Positions 33,562 through 44,060 of a stretch of 64,000 nucleotides of DNA are shown in pieces; within the stretch, counting starts at the first letter, position 1, and each line of letters opens with the position of its first letter. The stretch is from contig SGPM01000003.1 of assembly GCA_004802725.1 (NCBI GenBank), positions 308,067-372,066 of the forward strand, read 5' to 3'. The notes under the pieces were generated by a model. That model searched no databases. It had not been told where the DNA came from and saw only the letters and a list, made by a program, of their open reading frames with translations. The translations under genes and the position numbers were made by a program. This stretch comes from Antrodiella citrinella (lineage: Eukaryota > Basidiomycota > Agaricomycetes > Polyporales > Steccherinaceae).

Positions 33562-34669
33562 ATGCACGGAGTTGCATTGAAGTTAGCTGGCGGCGCGTCA
33601 AGCCGTGCAGCTCTGCGACACCTCCGGCCTTGCCTGCGTCACAGCAATGCGTTGCATACCCGCACAGGCCTGAGCTACCGCCCCGAGAACGGGCTAGGGG
33701 ATTTTCTTTCCCCGGCGGCTCTGCAGACCATTGCCGTAGAGTACCAACAGGGATTGCTGGACAGACTTAATGACGAAGTTCGTGGTACGTGTGCCCGTCG
33801 AAGTTATTGCCCAAATTCGTGTCATTTACATGCGTAACACAGGCACCGCCCTGGAGCACAAAAGCATAGTACAAACTATCATCGAGGCTTCCGCCCACCC
33901 CGATCTTGTCCTTCCTTTCAACTACGCGAGCGAAGCTCTAAATAACTCATTCTTCCTGCAATCATTGGTATGCAACATGCATCTCTTCTTCTTGACGTAC
34001 ACTGACACGGGAATGCTCTTGTAGCAAGTGCCTGTAAAGGAGGGCGAGCAGAGCTCAGAGGTCCAGGAGGTCCAGTCAAGCGAGGACTACATCAGCTCGG
34101 AACTGAGAAGTGATATCATCAGGAATTTCAAGTCGCTCGAACAGCTCAAGTCCACTGTTGGTGGAATGGCGCTAGGGATGTTTAGCCCGGGTTGGGTATG
34201 GCTCGTGTGTGACCGAGTAGGTTCACTCGCTGTACTACCCACATTCGGGGCGGAGACCATGCTCGTACGGTCGGGCAAACCATACGTTCCCCCGAAGCTT
34301 AATACCGATATAGAAGCTAGGTCTTCTGCGGGGTCTCTCCCTAGCTCTGGCATGTCACAGAGCACATTCTCGCCACGTCCTTCGTCTCCCTCGAGGTCGT
34401 TCGCGCACTCGGCCGTACGAAGCGCTGTTCTGGACAACTCCGCAAGCTCCATTTCCGATGCCGAGGACAGATGGGATTCTACGAGCAAGATAGGTGGTGA
34501 CATCTTCCCGTTGATGTGTCTGTCTGTTCATGAACGCACATGGATGAGCGCAGGATATGGTGTTTGGGGAAAAGAGGAGTACGTGAAGAGGTTTTGGCCA
34601 GCGGTGAACTGGCAGGGTATCAGCGAGGTACACGCAGCTCTGTCAACGAGTCGCTCGCTGCGTCCGTGA
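33562..34669 (+). CDS. Mitochondrial small ribosomal subunit protein of the Fe/Mn-SOD fold (mS42/mS43)
   Basis: Three exons: 33562-33784, 33843-33967 and 34025-34669; 330 residues. The Arg-rich, acid-free N-terminus (KLAGGASSRAALRHLRPCLR) fits a mitochondrial presequence. The body follows the superoxide-dismutase fold (LQTIAVEYQQGLLDRLN, FNYASEALNNSFFL, ...FKSLEQLKSTVGGMALGMFSPGWVWLV) and the C-terminal block SVHERTWMSAGYGVWGKEEYVKRFW. The metal ligands are replaced: the first helix lacks the His, the NHxFF block reads NNSFF, and the late DxWEHAY is SVHERTW. This degenerate SOD is typical of yeast Rsm26 and Mrp1, so it should be a structural ribosomal protein. A Ser/Pro insert of ~80 residues splits the C-terminal domain. 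Confidence 0.9.
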
Positions 34670-34797
34670 TCAGACGTTCTGTAGCGGACTGGTATAAAAT
34701 AGAATACCGACACTACTATTGCTTTATATACTGCATATATTGGATTCCAACTTTGCAATTTTCGACCTAATCTGTCGTCCCGTTATTCTCAGCGAGC

Positions 34798-34815
34798 GAA
34801 GGTTCTCGAAGGTTC
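34798..34815. promoter_or_regulatory. Perfect four-unit heat-shock element upstream of STI1
   Basis: The bases read GAAggTTCtcGAAggTTC: four alternating GAA/TTC units, each spaced by two bases, with no mismatch. This is the consensus site for trimeric heat-shock factor. It sits 103 bases before the STI1 ATG. STI1 is a classic Hsf1 target, so context and motif agree. Confidence 0.9.
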
Positions 34816-34917
34816 ACACTCGCGCCTGCCGCAAGATCATAAATACTAAAGTCGACTGGGAAGCGCTTCAAAGTCTCTCAATACTCTAATCCTTTATCTC
34901 TCCCGCATTCTATTACA

Positions 34918-36960
34918 ATGGCCGACGTTCTCAAGGACCAAGGCAACAAGGCTTTCCAAGCCAAAGACTACGACAAAGCAATCGAGCTGTTTTCGCAAGC
35001 TATTGCGTTGGATCCCCAGAATCACGTCCTCTTCTCAAACCGAAGTGCTGCACAGGCCGGCAAAAGAAATTGGACAAGTGCTCTGGAGGATGCTGAGGAG
35101 GTGCGGTCAGGAACATAACGTCTCATTTATGCACTGTTTGACCTGACGACTTTTTTGCAGTGCGTCAAAATAAATCCCGCTTGGTCTAAGGCTTATGCGC
35201 GCAAAGGTGCTGCTTTGCACGGACAACGTCGATATGATGAAGCTGTCGCGGCTTACGAGTCTGGTCTCAAGCTTGAGGACAGCCCCGTGCTACGGAAAGG
35301 ACTGAAGGAGGTACAAGATGCCAAAGGTTTGTCCACATTGTCCGATGTACACTTCACAAATCCTGACATATAGTATTTTAGCGGCGGATGAGCGTGGAGA
35401 TGGAGCAGAAGCGTTCGGCCTGGGCAAGATGTTCAGCGATCCCAATATCATTGGCAAACTTGCTACCAACCCTCGCACGCAAAAGCATCTCGCAGATCCT
35501 TCGTTCATGGCGAAGCTTCAGATGATTCAACAAAACCCCAAGCTGGCGGAGTCGATGCTCTCTGGAGATCCACGCATGATTGACGTTCTCGGTGCCCTGA
35601 TGGGTATCGACATGCAAGGTTTCTCCAGAGATGAAGGGTCCAACGAGATGCCACCCGGTTTCCAGACTGATGCGGCATCCCCGAGCACACCAACGCCCCC
35701 CACGCCTTCTGCTGCATCTACCTCCACATCTAAGCCATCCGCTCCTACACCTCAAGCGGCTCCCCCAGCGGAAGAGGACGTCGAAATGGACGTCGACGAA
35801 GAGGCGAAAGCCAAGAGGGAGGCAGAGGCAGAGAAGAAGTTAGGTAGTGAAGCGTATAAGGCGCGGGACTTCACCAAGGCAGCAGGTCACTTTGAGAAAG
35901 CTTGGGATGTGTGGCCGAAGGATATCACCTTCCTCACCAACCTTGGAGGTGAGCAGAAATTTGGCCTTTACCAGACGTTATGCTCACTCAGATAACACGT
36001 TTAGCGGTCTACTTCGAGCAAGGTGAATTTGACAAGTGCATTGAGACTTGTGAAAAGGCTGTGGAGGAGGGTCGCTCTGTAAGCACACCTTATAATTTCC
36101 GCAGACCATCATACTTACAAATTTAACAGCTCAGGGCTGATTACAAGCTCATTGCCAAAGCCCTGGGACGCATCGGTACATCGTACGCACGCAAGAACGA
36201 CTTGGCGGACGCTGTCAAATACTACAACAAGTCCTTGACCGAACACAGAACGCCAGACATCCTGAACAAGCTGCGCGAGACGGAGCGCGCGTTAGCTGAG
36301 GCTAACAAGCAAGCGTACTTGGACCCCGCAAAGGCTGATGAAGCCCGAGAGGAAGGCAACGCCTTGTTCAAGGCTGGTGACTTCGTAGGTGCAGTCAAAG
36401 CTTACACCGAGTCCATCAAGCGTAATCCCTCCGACCCTCGCGGTTACAACAACCGCTCCAACGCGTACACCAAGCTGGTCGCGCTCCCGGAGGCTTTGAA
36501 GGACGCTGAAGAGGCTTTGAAGGTCGACCCCAAGTTCGTCAAGGCGTACATCCGCAAGAGTCACGTTCTCTATGCCATGCGGGACTACATCAAAGCCATC
36601 GAAGCCGTGCAGCGAGCGTCCGACATCGACGAGGAGAAGAAGCATACCCGTGAGATCCAGGAGCAGAGCTCGAAGTGTCAGCAGGCTCTGTACAGTCAAA
36701 GAGAAGGGGAGAACGAGGAGGAGACGTTGCAGCGTGCTATGCGTGATCCTGAGGTCGCGGTACGTCTCTGTCACAGCTCTCTAACCTCCAAGCATAACTG
36801 ATAGCAATGGTGATAGGAAATCATGAACGACCCGATTATGCAGTCGATCTTGCAACAAGCACAGAAAGACCCTCAAGCTCTTCAGGACCACATGAAGAAC
36901 CCCGGCGTTCGTACCAAGATCATGAAATTGGTCAACGCCGGTATAATCAAGACCAGGTAA
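34918..36960 (+). CDS. STI1: Hsp70/Hsp90 organising co-chaperone Sti1 (HOP)
   Basis: Six exons: 34918-35100, 35161-35326, 35382-35948, 36005-36078, 36130-36759 and 36817-36960; 587 residues. Domain order matches the family: TPR1 (from LKDQGNKAFQAKDYDKAIELFSQAI, residues 4-115), the DP1 domain (FGLGKMFSDPNIIGKLATNP...QKHLADPSFMAKLQ), an acidic Pro/Thr-rich linker, TPR2A and TPR2B (GNALFKAGDFVGAVKAYTESI), and DP2 at the end (MNDPIMQSILQQAQKDP). The carboxylate-clamp Lys/Asn/Arg residues of TPR1 are visible (K6..N10). Sti1 bridges Hsp70 and Hsp90 to pass client proteins. The promoter has a textbook heat-shock element. The start codon is the only in-frame ATG before TPR1. Confidence 0.97.
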
Positions 36961-37068
36961 TTCGGAGTAGCACAAAGGTATCTAGGGAAGCAATCGTCAC
37001 TGTATCGCATCATTGTATCTATACTACAGTTCGGTCATACAATAGTTCGTCCTTCACAGATGGAGACT

Positions 37069-38464
37069 CTAAGGTGATGCCCACGAAGACCCAAACGCAT
37101 CCCCAAAGGACGCTTTGACGGCCGTCTCTACGGCCAACCTCTTCTCAACCTCCTTCGCATCTTGCTCTTTCAGTCCCCGCCAAACCTTCACCGTTTCTTT
37201 AACCTCGCGAATCTGGCTAAGGCCTACGACCATGGGTACACCTAGTTCGTTGGCCTTGCGATAGGAATATCCGAGGGCGACGTTTGGTAAACCACCTTCC
37301 CACCCTTGTTCTACACAGAACGCGCCTGCCTTTTGCGCGAGGCCGTGAATGTGCTCTTGGGCCGGGTGCCATGGCGGAGGAGCAGGCGTAAGGAGACCCA
37401 TGTTGAGAGGCGATGCCGCGATAAACTGTGCGACGCGTGCACGTTCTCGTAATTGGGGAAGGAAATCGGCGAAAGTGTCGTCCTGGATGTGTAGGTGTGA
37501 GTATGAAAGAAGGATGTCAAGCGGCTCGAACGGTGCAGTATGCAGGACAAGGATCGCGATACGTAGAAGGGTGTGGAGAGGAAAGCCTGTTCAAGTATCA
37601 GTTCAAGTCCGACATTTACTATGATGTAAGATTTACCAGTAATTCCAATATTCTTCACCAAACCCTCCGTCTTCATCTTCCTGAGCTCCGCCACAGCGTC
37701 CAGAACAATTTGATCTCCGGGCCCACGAATCTTAGCCTCCTCACCAGGGGCCAGACCGTACTCTGCACTTTCTGTGGTCAGGGCCAAGACATGATTCCCA
37801 ATGCTACGAGGCTGCACCTGCTCACACACAAACTCGGTGTCGTGGAGGTAAACAGCGTCAAGATACGTCGTATTCAAGCGCGATAGACTGCGATTAACAC
37901 TCGCGCGAATCGTGACGGGGGAGTAGTCAAACTCGGCCTTTGTCAGACCATAGCGACCACATTTCGTCATCTGTGGGACCTTCAGCAAAGGATCTGATCG
38001 GGATACAAGGACCATACCAGAGTGTAAGATGACCGCGGAAACTCGGGCTCGATAGCTTTCAGAGCCGTCCCGAGAACAATCTCGGAAGGCCCGTAGTACG
38101 CAGAGGTGTCAAACGCGTTGATTCCATATCTAGCCGCATGTTCAGAGCACGTATGGTATACGGAGGGTTCAAAGTCGCCTACCGGAGCGCCGACCGAACA
38201 GTGCGTAGTGGAACGTCGCTGGCTAGATAAGCAGCAGTGTTGTACTGAGTTGAGAACGACGCGGCACCAAAGATGAGGCTCGGCAATTGTAAGTCGCCCA
38301 AAGACTCCTTCGCGGTTCGTCAACGATCTGTTCATACGATCATCGCGCGGCGACATGCTTACGATGGGCAGACCGTCCACAGGCTTGTCCTCTGCGTTGT
38401 CAGGTATATCGGAAAGTGGGGGAATAGCGAAGACAGGTTGAGGCGAATCCAGAGGGACGACCAT
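37069..38464 (-). CDS. ARA2: Aldo/keto reductase, D-arabinose 1-dehydrogenase type
   Basis: Five exons: 38464-38363, 38307-38183, 38129-38018, 37970-37637 and 37586-37069; 396 residues. The fold's catalytic Asp and Tyr are in FDTSAYYGPSEIVLG, with Lys in LMTKCGRYG and the family's LDAVYLHDTE (His). Ara2 in yeast oxidises D-arabinose (NAD) toward the vitamin-C analogue D-erythroascorbate, and plant L-galactose dehydrogenase belongs to the same group, so a role in erythroascorbate synthesis is likely, though the substrate is an inference. The tail includes GLSQIREV and a conserved C-terminus. Intron 1 (38308-38362) was resolved by the acceptor before ESLGDLQLPSLIFG; the next acceptor downstream breaks the frame. 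Convergent with STI1, 108 bases apart. Confidence 0.9.
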
Positions 38465-38723
38465 ATCGATGAGAGTTAGTGAAACTGTTCGAGAATCAAA
38501 CAGGATGATCCACTTGTTTTGAGGCTCAAGTTGGGCGGGCCGGTGTCGAGGTCACATTGGCGTCACATATACAAGTCACAGCAGTCACTTGCAGGCAGGA
38601 AATTCAAACTTCGCAAATGAGATGAAATTGAGGAGTTGCCGGCTGGTACAAGATGCCTTTCTGTCCCAGAGACTACGCGCACAGATTCTTTCATGAGGAT
38701 TGATGCCTGACTATAACTATCCA

Positions 38724-39191
38724 TCAGAACTTTCTACGCTCCCAGCTAGATGATGGTGTTAACAGGTGATACCCTACATGGAGGGTTGCGATAACTCACC
38801 CTTTCTCGAAATGTTGGTTCACAGTAAGGATCTTGGTGCCTTCGTTTGGCTTAATGTCGTTCCAGGGCGTGGGGTTGTCCTTGGTCCAGACGACTGTACG
38901 GCTTTGCTGAGCACGTCACTACCGAAGATCAAAAAGGCCAACATACCTGTTGGGCCTCGTGCAAGACGCACCAGGTACCAACCACCTCCAGCAAGTACGA
39001 CACCAACGACAGCATAACTGGGAGGTTACAACAAACGTCAACTCTGACCGAATCCACTACGAGGGAGTCCTTACATGGGGATTGCCTGTAACACTTGGTT
39101 AGTAACCGTAACCCCACTTTTTCAGAACGGGTCAAGAACTCGCCTCAACAGCGAACCAATTCTTCATGAACCCCTTGCGAAGGCTCGACAT
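38724..39191 (-). CDS. NDUFA4/MLRQ-type small respiratory-chain subunit
   Basis: Five exons: 39191-39144, 39085-39075, 39017-38947, 38893-38800 and 38745-38724; 81 residues. MSSLRKGFMKNWFAVE is followed by a membrane segment (IPIYAVVGVVLAGGGWYLV) and the signature RLARGPTVVWTKDNPTPWND, then NEGTKILTV. This is the MLRQ/NDUFA4/B12D family, first assigned to complex I and later shown to associate with cytochrome c oxidase in animals. The first intron (39086-39143) has a GC donor (GAG|GCGAGT); exon 2 is only 11 bases. A GT donor six bases earlier is also in frame but deletes the conserved VE. Too short and fragmented for ORF calling. Confidence 0.88.
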
Positions 39192-39481
39192 GTCAACAGC
39201 TTAAAGACTGAGGATAGTGGTAGATTATAATAAAGGTGAAGTTGGGAGTCGGGACGCAAGCTTCAGGTTGGGCGTGCAGGTGGCGCACGTGGATTCCGCA
39301 ATTCGCCGATCACAAGTTCGGCGCGACCGAGTACACTCGGGCCACTGGGTCCGTCTGGATGTCTCTGGAGTCTGGACACCACCACTAATTACCTCCTTGC
39401 ATACATAGCACTGATTATACGCCGAAACGATAGGACGATACGAATACAACAATGACGGGCAGTGAGATCTACAGGTATATA

Positions 39482-42400
39482 CTACGAACTACCCACGTTC
39501 ATTTTCTGCACACGTTTGAGACGATTCGACAGCTCTACGCGCAGTTGACTTCGGAGGGTTTGTCCGTGGGTCGAGAGGTCACTTTGTGTTTCTGCCGCCA
39601 TCATGACTTGGTCAATGAGGGTATATGGTAACCAAGTTGCAGAAGCAGTACGTCCAACTGCATTGAGCGAGTTCTAGTATGCGTGATGAGTACTCGGGGG
39701 GGGGGGGGGTACCTCATTGGTGAACACTCACTTTTGATATCAGGTCGATGACGTATTCCAGCGCATAATCGAGTACATCGTACCGCAAACAACTTCGGAT
39801 CAGGTGCTCAGGGTGGTGTGTCTAGTATAATATTCAGTCACTTTGCAAGTTCATCAACTAGAACGCAAATCGCTTACTGCAAGGATCTGAACCAACCATG
39901 GAGGTGGTGGTGATGTTCTTTCGAAGGCCAAGATTGTCTCAAGAGCGACTTTGCTATAAGCATAATCGGATTGCGGTCCGTCGTAATGGTCCAGTGCCTG
40001 ACGAAGATATCGCCAGGCGCGGTCAGCCGATGTACCAGTCCAGGATGAAACTTTGTCAGTGAGTAGCCAATCCGACATGTCCTCCATCCTGTGATTCGTG
40101 AGCAAAAGTGTGCAGTATCCAACCAATAATCTCTTACATCAAAGACGTTGGACTCTGTGAGAATCGCAGACATTGATTCGTGAGGTGAGCAAACACGTCG
40201 GTCATGTCGACGCCTAGCGCCTCTCCTGCAGCCAGAGCGGTGTCGAAGAGATTGAATTGGGCCAACTTGAGGACCACAGACAGTGGTCGCGTCAATACCT
40301 CTGTTAATCGAGGATGAGGGCTGTTCCTCAGGATCAAGGAGTAATTATGACTTACCACTGACAAACAGAAACTGTGGCTGCAGTCGGATGAGTTCAACCT
40401 GTGCGACGAGTAAGGAGTACTCGTGTTTGATATCGGATAGCTCCACTACTTCGACTTCACGACTTCTATCCGCAAATTTCTCTTCGGGAATGAACCTTGT
40501 CACTTTCTGTCGCTTTCTGGGCTGCAATGAAACAGGCATTGACAAGGGAGCCGCCTGATGAAGAAGCATGCACTAACCTCACGATCACTCCCCTCCACAG
40601 CAGGCAGAACGAACCAAGCGCTATTTGGGTCGACGAGGGACAACGCATTTATGCTGACCGCGTAGGCCTCTAATTGCAAATCGGCCAAAGCATGAAAATC
40701 GGCAGGATCGCTCGTGAAGCCAGCAAGCTTCCTAGCGCGTTGATACATGATCAACGCAGCTATCGAGACCGTGATATCAGACGGTAAGAACCGCACTTAT
40801 TCGGGAAAGAGACATACCGCTACGATAGTCATTCCGTGAGATGTACCAAGTGTAGAGGATCATCGAGTAGAAGGGCCGTACTCTTGGCTCCGCGTTGCGT
40901 GCTTTGAATGACAAACAATCCTCAACCTCATCATTGAGGCCGACGAAATTGAAGCCTATGAGGCGATCGACTGCATGCTCTTCGCACATGCGATACACCA
41001 GGGAGGGAACGCAGTCTTGTTTCCTAAATACTAGATATGAGAACAAGACACAACAACTCGGAATGTCGGGACGACTCACAACTTTTCATACGGAGAGGAA
41101 ATCAAGGCTTTGTAGGCGTCGTCGTAAAGACCAACCTCGGTCAGGCCCTTTATTACAGTGGACCACAATGGCATCGTATTGACCACGGGTGCAACAGAAA
41201 TGGCCAGCTGTGTGAACGCAACTTCGAATGTCGTGACACTCGATTCCCTGAACAGGCCGGCTACATGCAGATAGAAGCTGAAATCGGAGTCGAATAGTTC
41301 CTGCCGTGGTAAGACAGAAGCCAGGGCGTCTCTGTCTTCTTCTGTTAGTGCAGCACGACCTTCATCTAGACAGAATCAATAGATGCACTGTTCGCTCGCA
41401 ATAATAAGGCTTACCGAAACAACTTGACAGACTCTGCAGGGCCGGAGCTGCATCTTCGTATCGACCTTCATCTATCCATGACAAGGCCCGGACATAGCAA
41501 ACTCCAGGCGTTCTCGGAAGCCATGACAATGCATCCCGTGTGGCCTCACATGAGCCAAGTGTCCGTAGAGTGTTGCAAAATTCTACTTCCGACTTTGTTG
41601 CATGCGCTGGATCAATGGATTGAAGAAGACCTGATCCATCCAAGTACCGATGTGCGCTCTCGGGCACGGTCACTCCGGGTATTGCGCTGGTCAACAGATG
41701 ATTCAGGAGAGAGCCCACGGGACGGTACGCAGTGCGCACTGTGGAGACATTCATATTTCGCATCTTGGCAACGACGTCTTCCTCCTGTTCTGGGTCCGAG
41801 ATCTTCTTGTCGCCACCAGGAAGACGCGCGGCATGACGCAGCATAGCAACACCTCTGAAAACGACAAAGATCTCCGAGAGGAGGGACGGATCCCATTGTT
41901 GAAGATCCTCGGAAAGGAAGAATAGCAACGCAATCAGACATAGACACAGATCATATCTGGCTTCCACTGAGTTCGTCACATACGAGACCGTCAACAACTT
42001 CGTCCACTCGACGGGGGGAGGCAGAAGTAGAGCTGTGTCGTCCTCTTCCCTCTTGACGGCCTGATCGCATCCTCCAACGACGTCCAGAACCATTCGTGTT
42101 GCGGCATCAATGTTGTCAACGTTTTGCAGACGGCCAGTGATCCATTCCGGAACGCCTTCATCCAGTTCATCGACAAAGTTTGAACGCCGTGCCTGATCTT
42201 GAATAATATCTGCGTAAGGGAAGGCAATTTCCTGGTGTGCGATGTCGATCAATCGACTCTCTAATGAAAGCATAACGCGTCTTCCGAGCCTCGTGCGTAT
42301 GGTCCACAGTATTTCCAGGAAGTTATACTGGGGCTGAACGGACTGAGTGGTAGAAAGCAGCCTGTACATCTGGAGGGGCAAATCTTCCACCGTGACCATA

Positions 42401-44060
42401 CCGATCCGCTCTCGCTCTATAACGAGTAAGACACCCTTCAGAGGATCAAAGCCAACGGTGAGAGGCCATCGTGCGCTTCGTTCGATTTCGCGACATCTGG
42501 CGATGAAGCCTTCCCAGTCGCGCTTGAGAGCGTTCCAATACTTGTCGTACTGTTGAGCCCCCGTTTTTGGTTCTTGTCCAAGTTGAACAGTGCAACCGAC
42601 AATAGCAGTGATACTCTCCGCCAGGGATGCGTAGGTTGTAAGGAGTTGGGGAGGGCGAGAGTGTGCCGTACTGGGATGTGAAAGACAGGAATCGATGTAC
42701 TGCGCTAGTGCAGTTTGTAGTGTGAAAGGGGAGAACATGCCCGGGCGCATGACAGCTTCGAAATACCTATCGGTGAGCGAGCCTGGAGAAAGTAGCAACT
42801 CGTCAAGGTATGCAGGGGTCAGCTCGGCCTCTTGTGGATATGTAGCCACTTGCCAGACGGGTTTGGCATCTCCAGAAGGTTGTAGACCACATGCCTCAAC
42901 AACGGTCTGTCCACCGCGTTCCCACAGCGAGTACAGCGTGCCGCCGACGACTGTGAAGTCTTGTAAATGAGCATGACCGTTGTTAGACGGACATTCGACA
43001 ACGGCTCTCGCTTGGAGAGCGTCTCCAGCTGTGTCGAAGAGATGGAAGGACCCTGCCGCATTAGACGAGGACCCAGCAGGCACAAAAACGAGTACATGAG
43101 CGCTGTATGACCAGGAGGGAATGAAGGCATGTAACAATCGTTGCGGCTGGGCTTGAAGAAGTGCGCCGGCAGCACTCGCTGCAGCGCCAGGCGAAGGAGA
43201 CGCCGTCCTACCGGAGGAGGGGACAGTAGACAACACTTTTTCTGATACACGGCCGCTGACAGTCCACATGCGTAAAGTACGATCCCGAGACAGTGTCCAG
43301 ACATCAGCTACGTCTGTGGGTTGTGGAAGCGATGCCATGGAAATTATCTCGGCGCCACCAGGCGTACTAGTGTGGAGAAACGAAGTGAGAGAGGTGAACC
43401 GGGAGGTGGGACTGCTGATGGCTTCGTCCCATTGATCTAGCGCAGAGGTCAGAAATATGTGGACAACGCTCAAACAGTATTGTTCTCACCGTTATCACTT
43501 CCTTCGCCCATATCCCTAGTCTCCAGTCGCACCAAAGAACCGTCGGTTAACCCGATCGCCACACTGTGTGCACTTTGCGCCTGAACAATCTTTGCCACTC
43601 CAGGCTTGAACTTGTTGATAACATATTCGCGAAACCAGTAGCTTCCGGGTGACGACGTATGTTCCCACAGGTGGGCGCCGTCATGTATGGGTAGTACGAC
43701 CCGGAAGAGCGACCCTGTGGTTGTGAAGGCGAGAATGTGAAGTTCTCTGTCCTGCCATAGTGAGACTGAGGGGGAGGGGAGGACTGTTGACGGAAACACG
43801 ATTCGAACCGAAGAAATTTCGTGGGTAATGGAGAGCAGCTCGAGGATCAAACCCCCATGAATGAGGCGGAATACAATGGTCCCGGTAAGAGTGGAAGAAA
43901 AGAAGCTGGAGTAGCTGGCATGTTCCGGAGGGGAGTCTCGACTGGTCGAGTCTGTAGGCAATGGCACACCCTCCTGTCTGGTGGACAGTACGATGGAAGT
44001 AGCTTGATATGGAGGAAAGAGGGAGGAAAGTTGGGCAGCTACAATCAAACTGCCATCCAT
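39482..44060 (-). CDS. Nuclear pore complex subunit Nup160/Nup120
   Basis: Ten exons: 44060-43490, 43436-41415, 41365-41080, 41023-40818, 40759-40578, 40521-40356, 40300-40138, 40088-39878, 39821-39732 and 39673-39482; 1362 residues. The N-terminal half is a beta-propeller with IRIVFP-type strand VRIVFPSTVLPSPSVSLW, HILAFTTTGSLFRVVLPI and DVWTLSRDRTLRMWTV; the C-terminal half is an alpha-helical stack ending HHPEHLIRSCLRYDVLDYAL and ATWLPYTLIDQVM. This is the Nup160/Nup120 family of the Y-complex (outer ring) of the nuclear pore. The start at 44060 (MDGSLIVAAQLSSLF) fits the family N-terminus; an upstream Met in another frame does not. The last intron contains a long homopolymer. Confidence 0.93.
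39696..39709. repeat. Homopolymer run of 14 G in a NUP160 intron
   Basis: Fourteen consecutive G on the plus strand (C on the coding strand) lie inside the last NUP160 intron (39674-39731), 22 bases from the acceptor. It is the longest homopolymer in the window. Length may vary between strains or be a sequencing error, and does not affect the coding frame. Confidence 0.9.
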
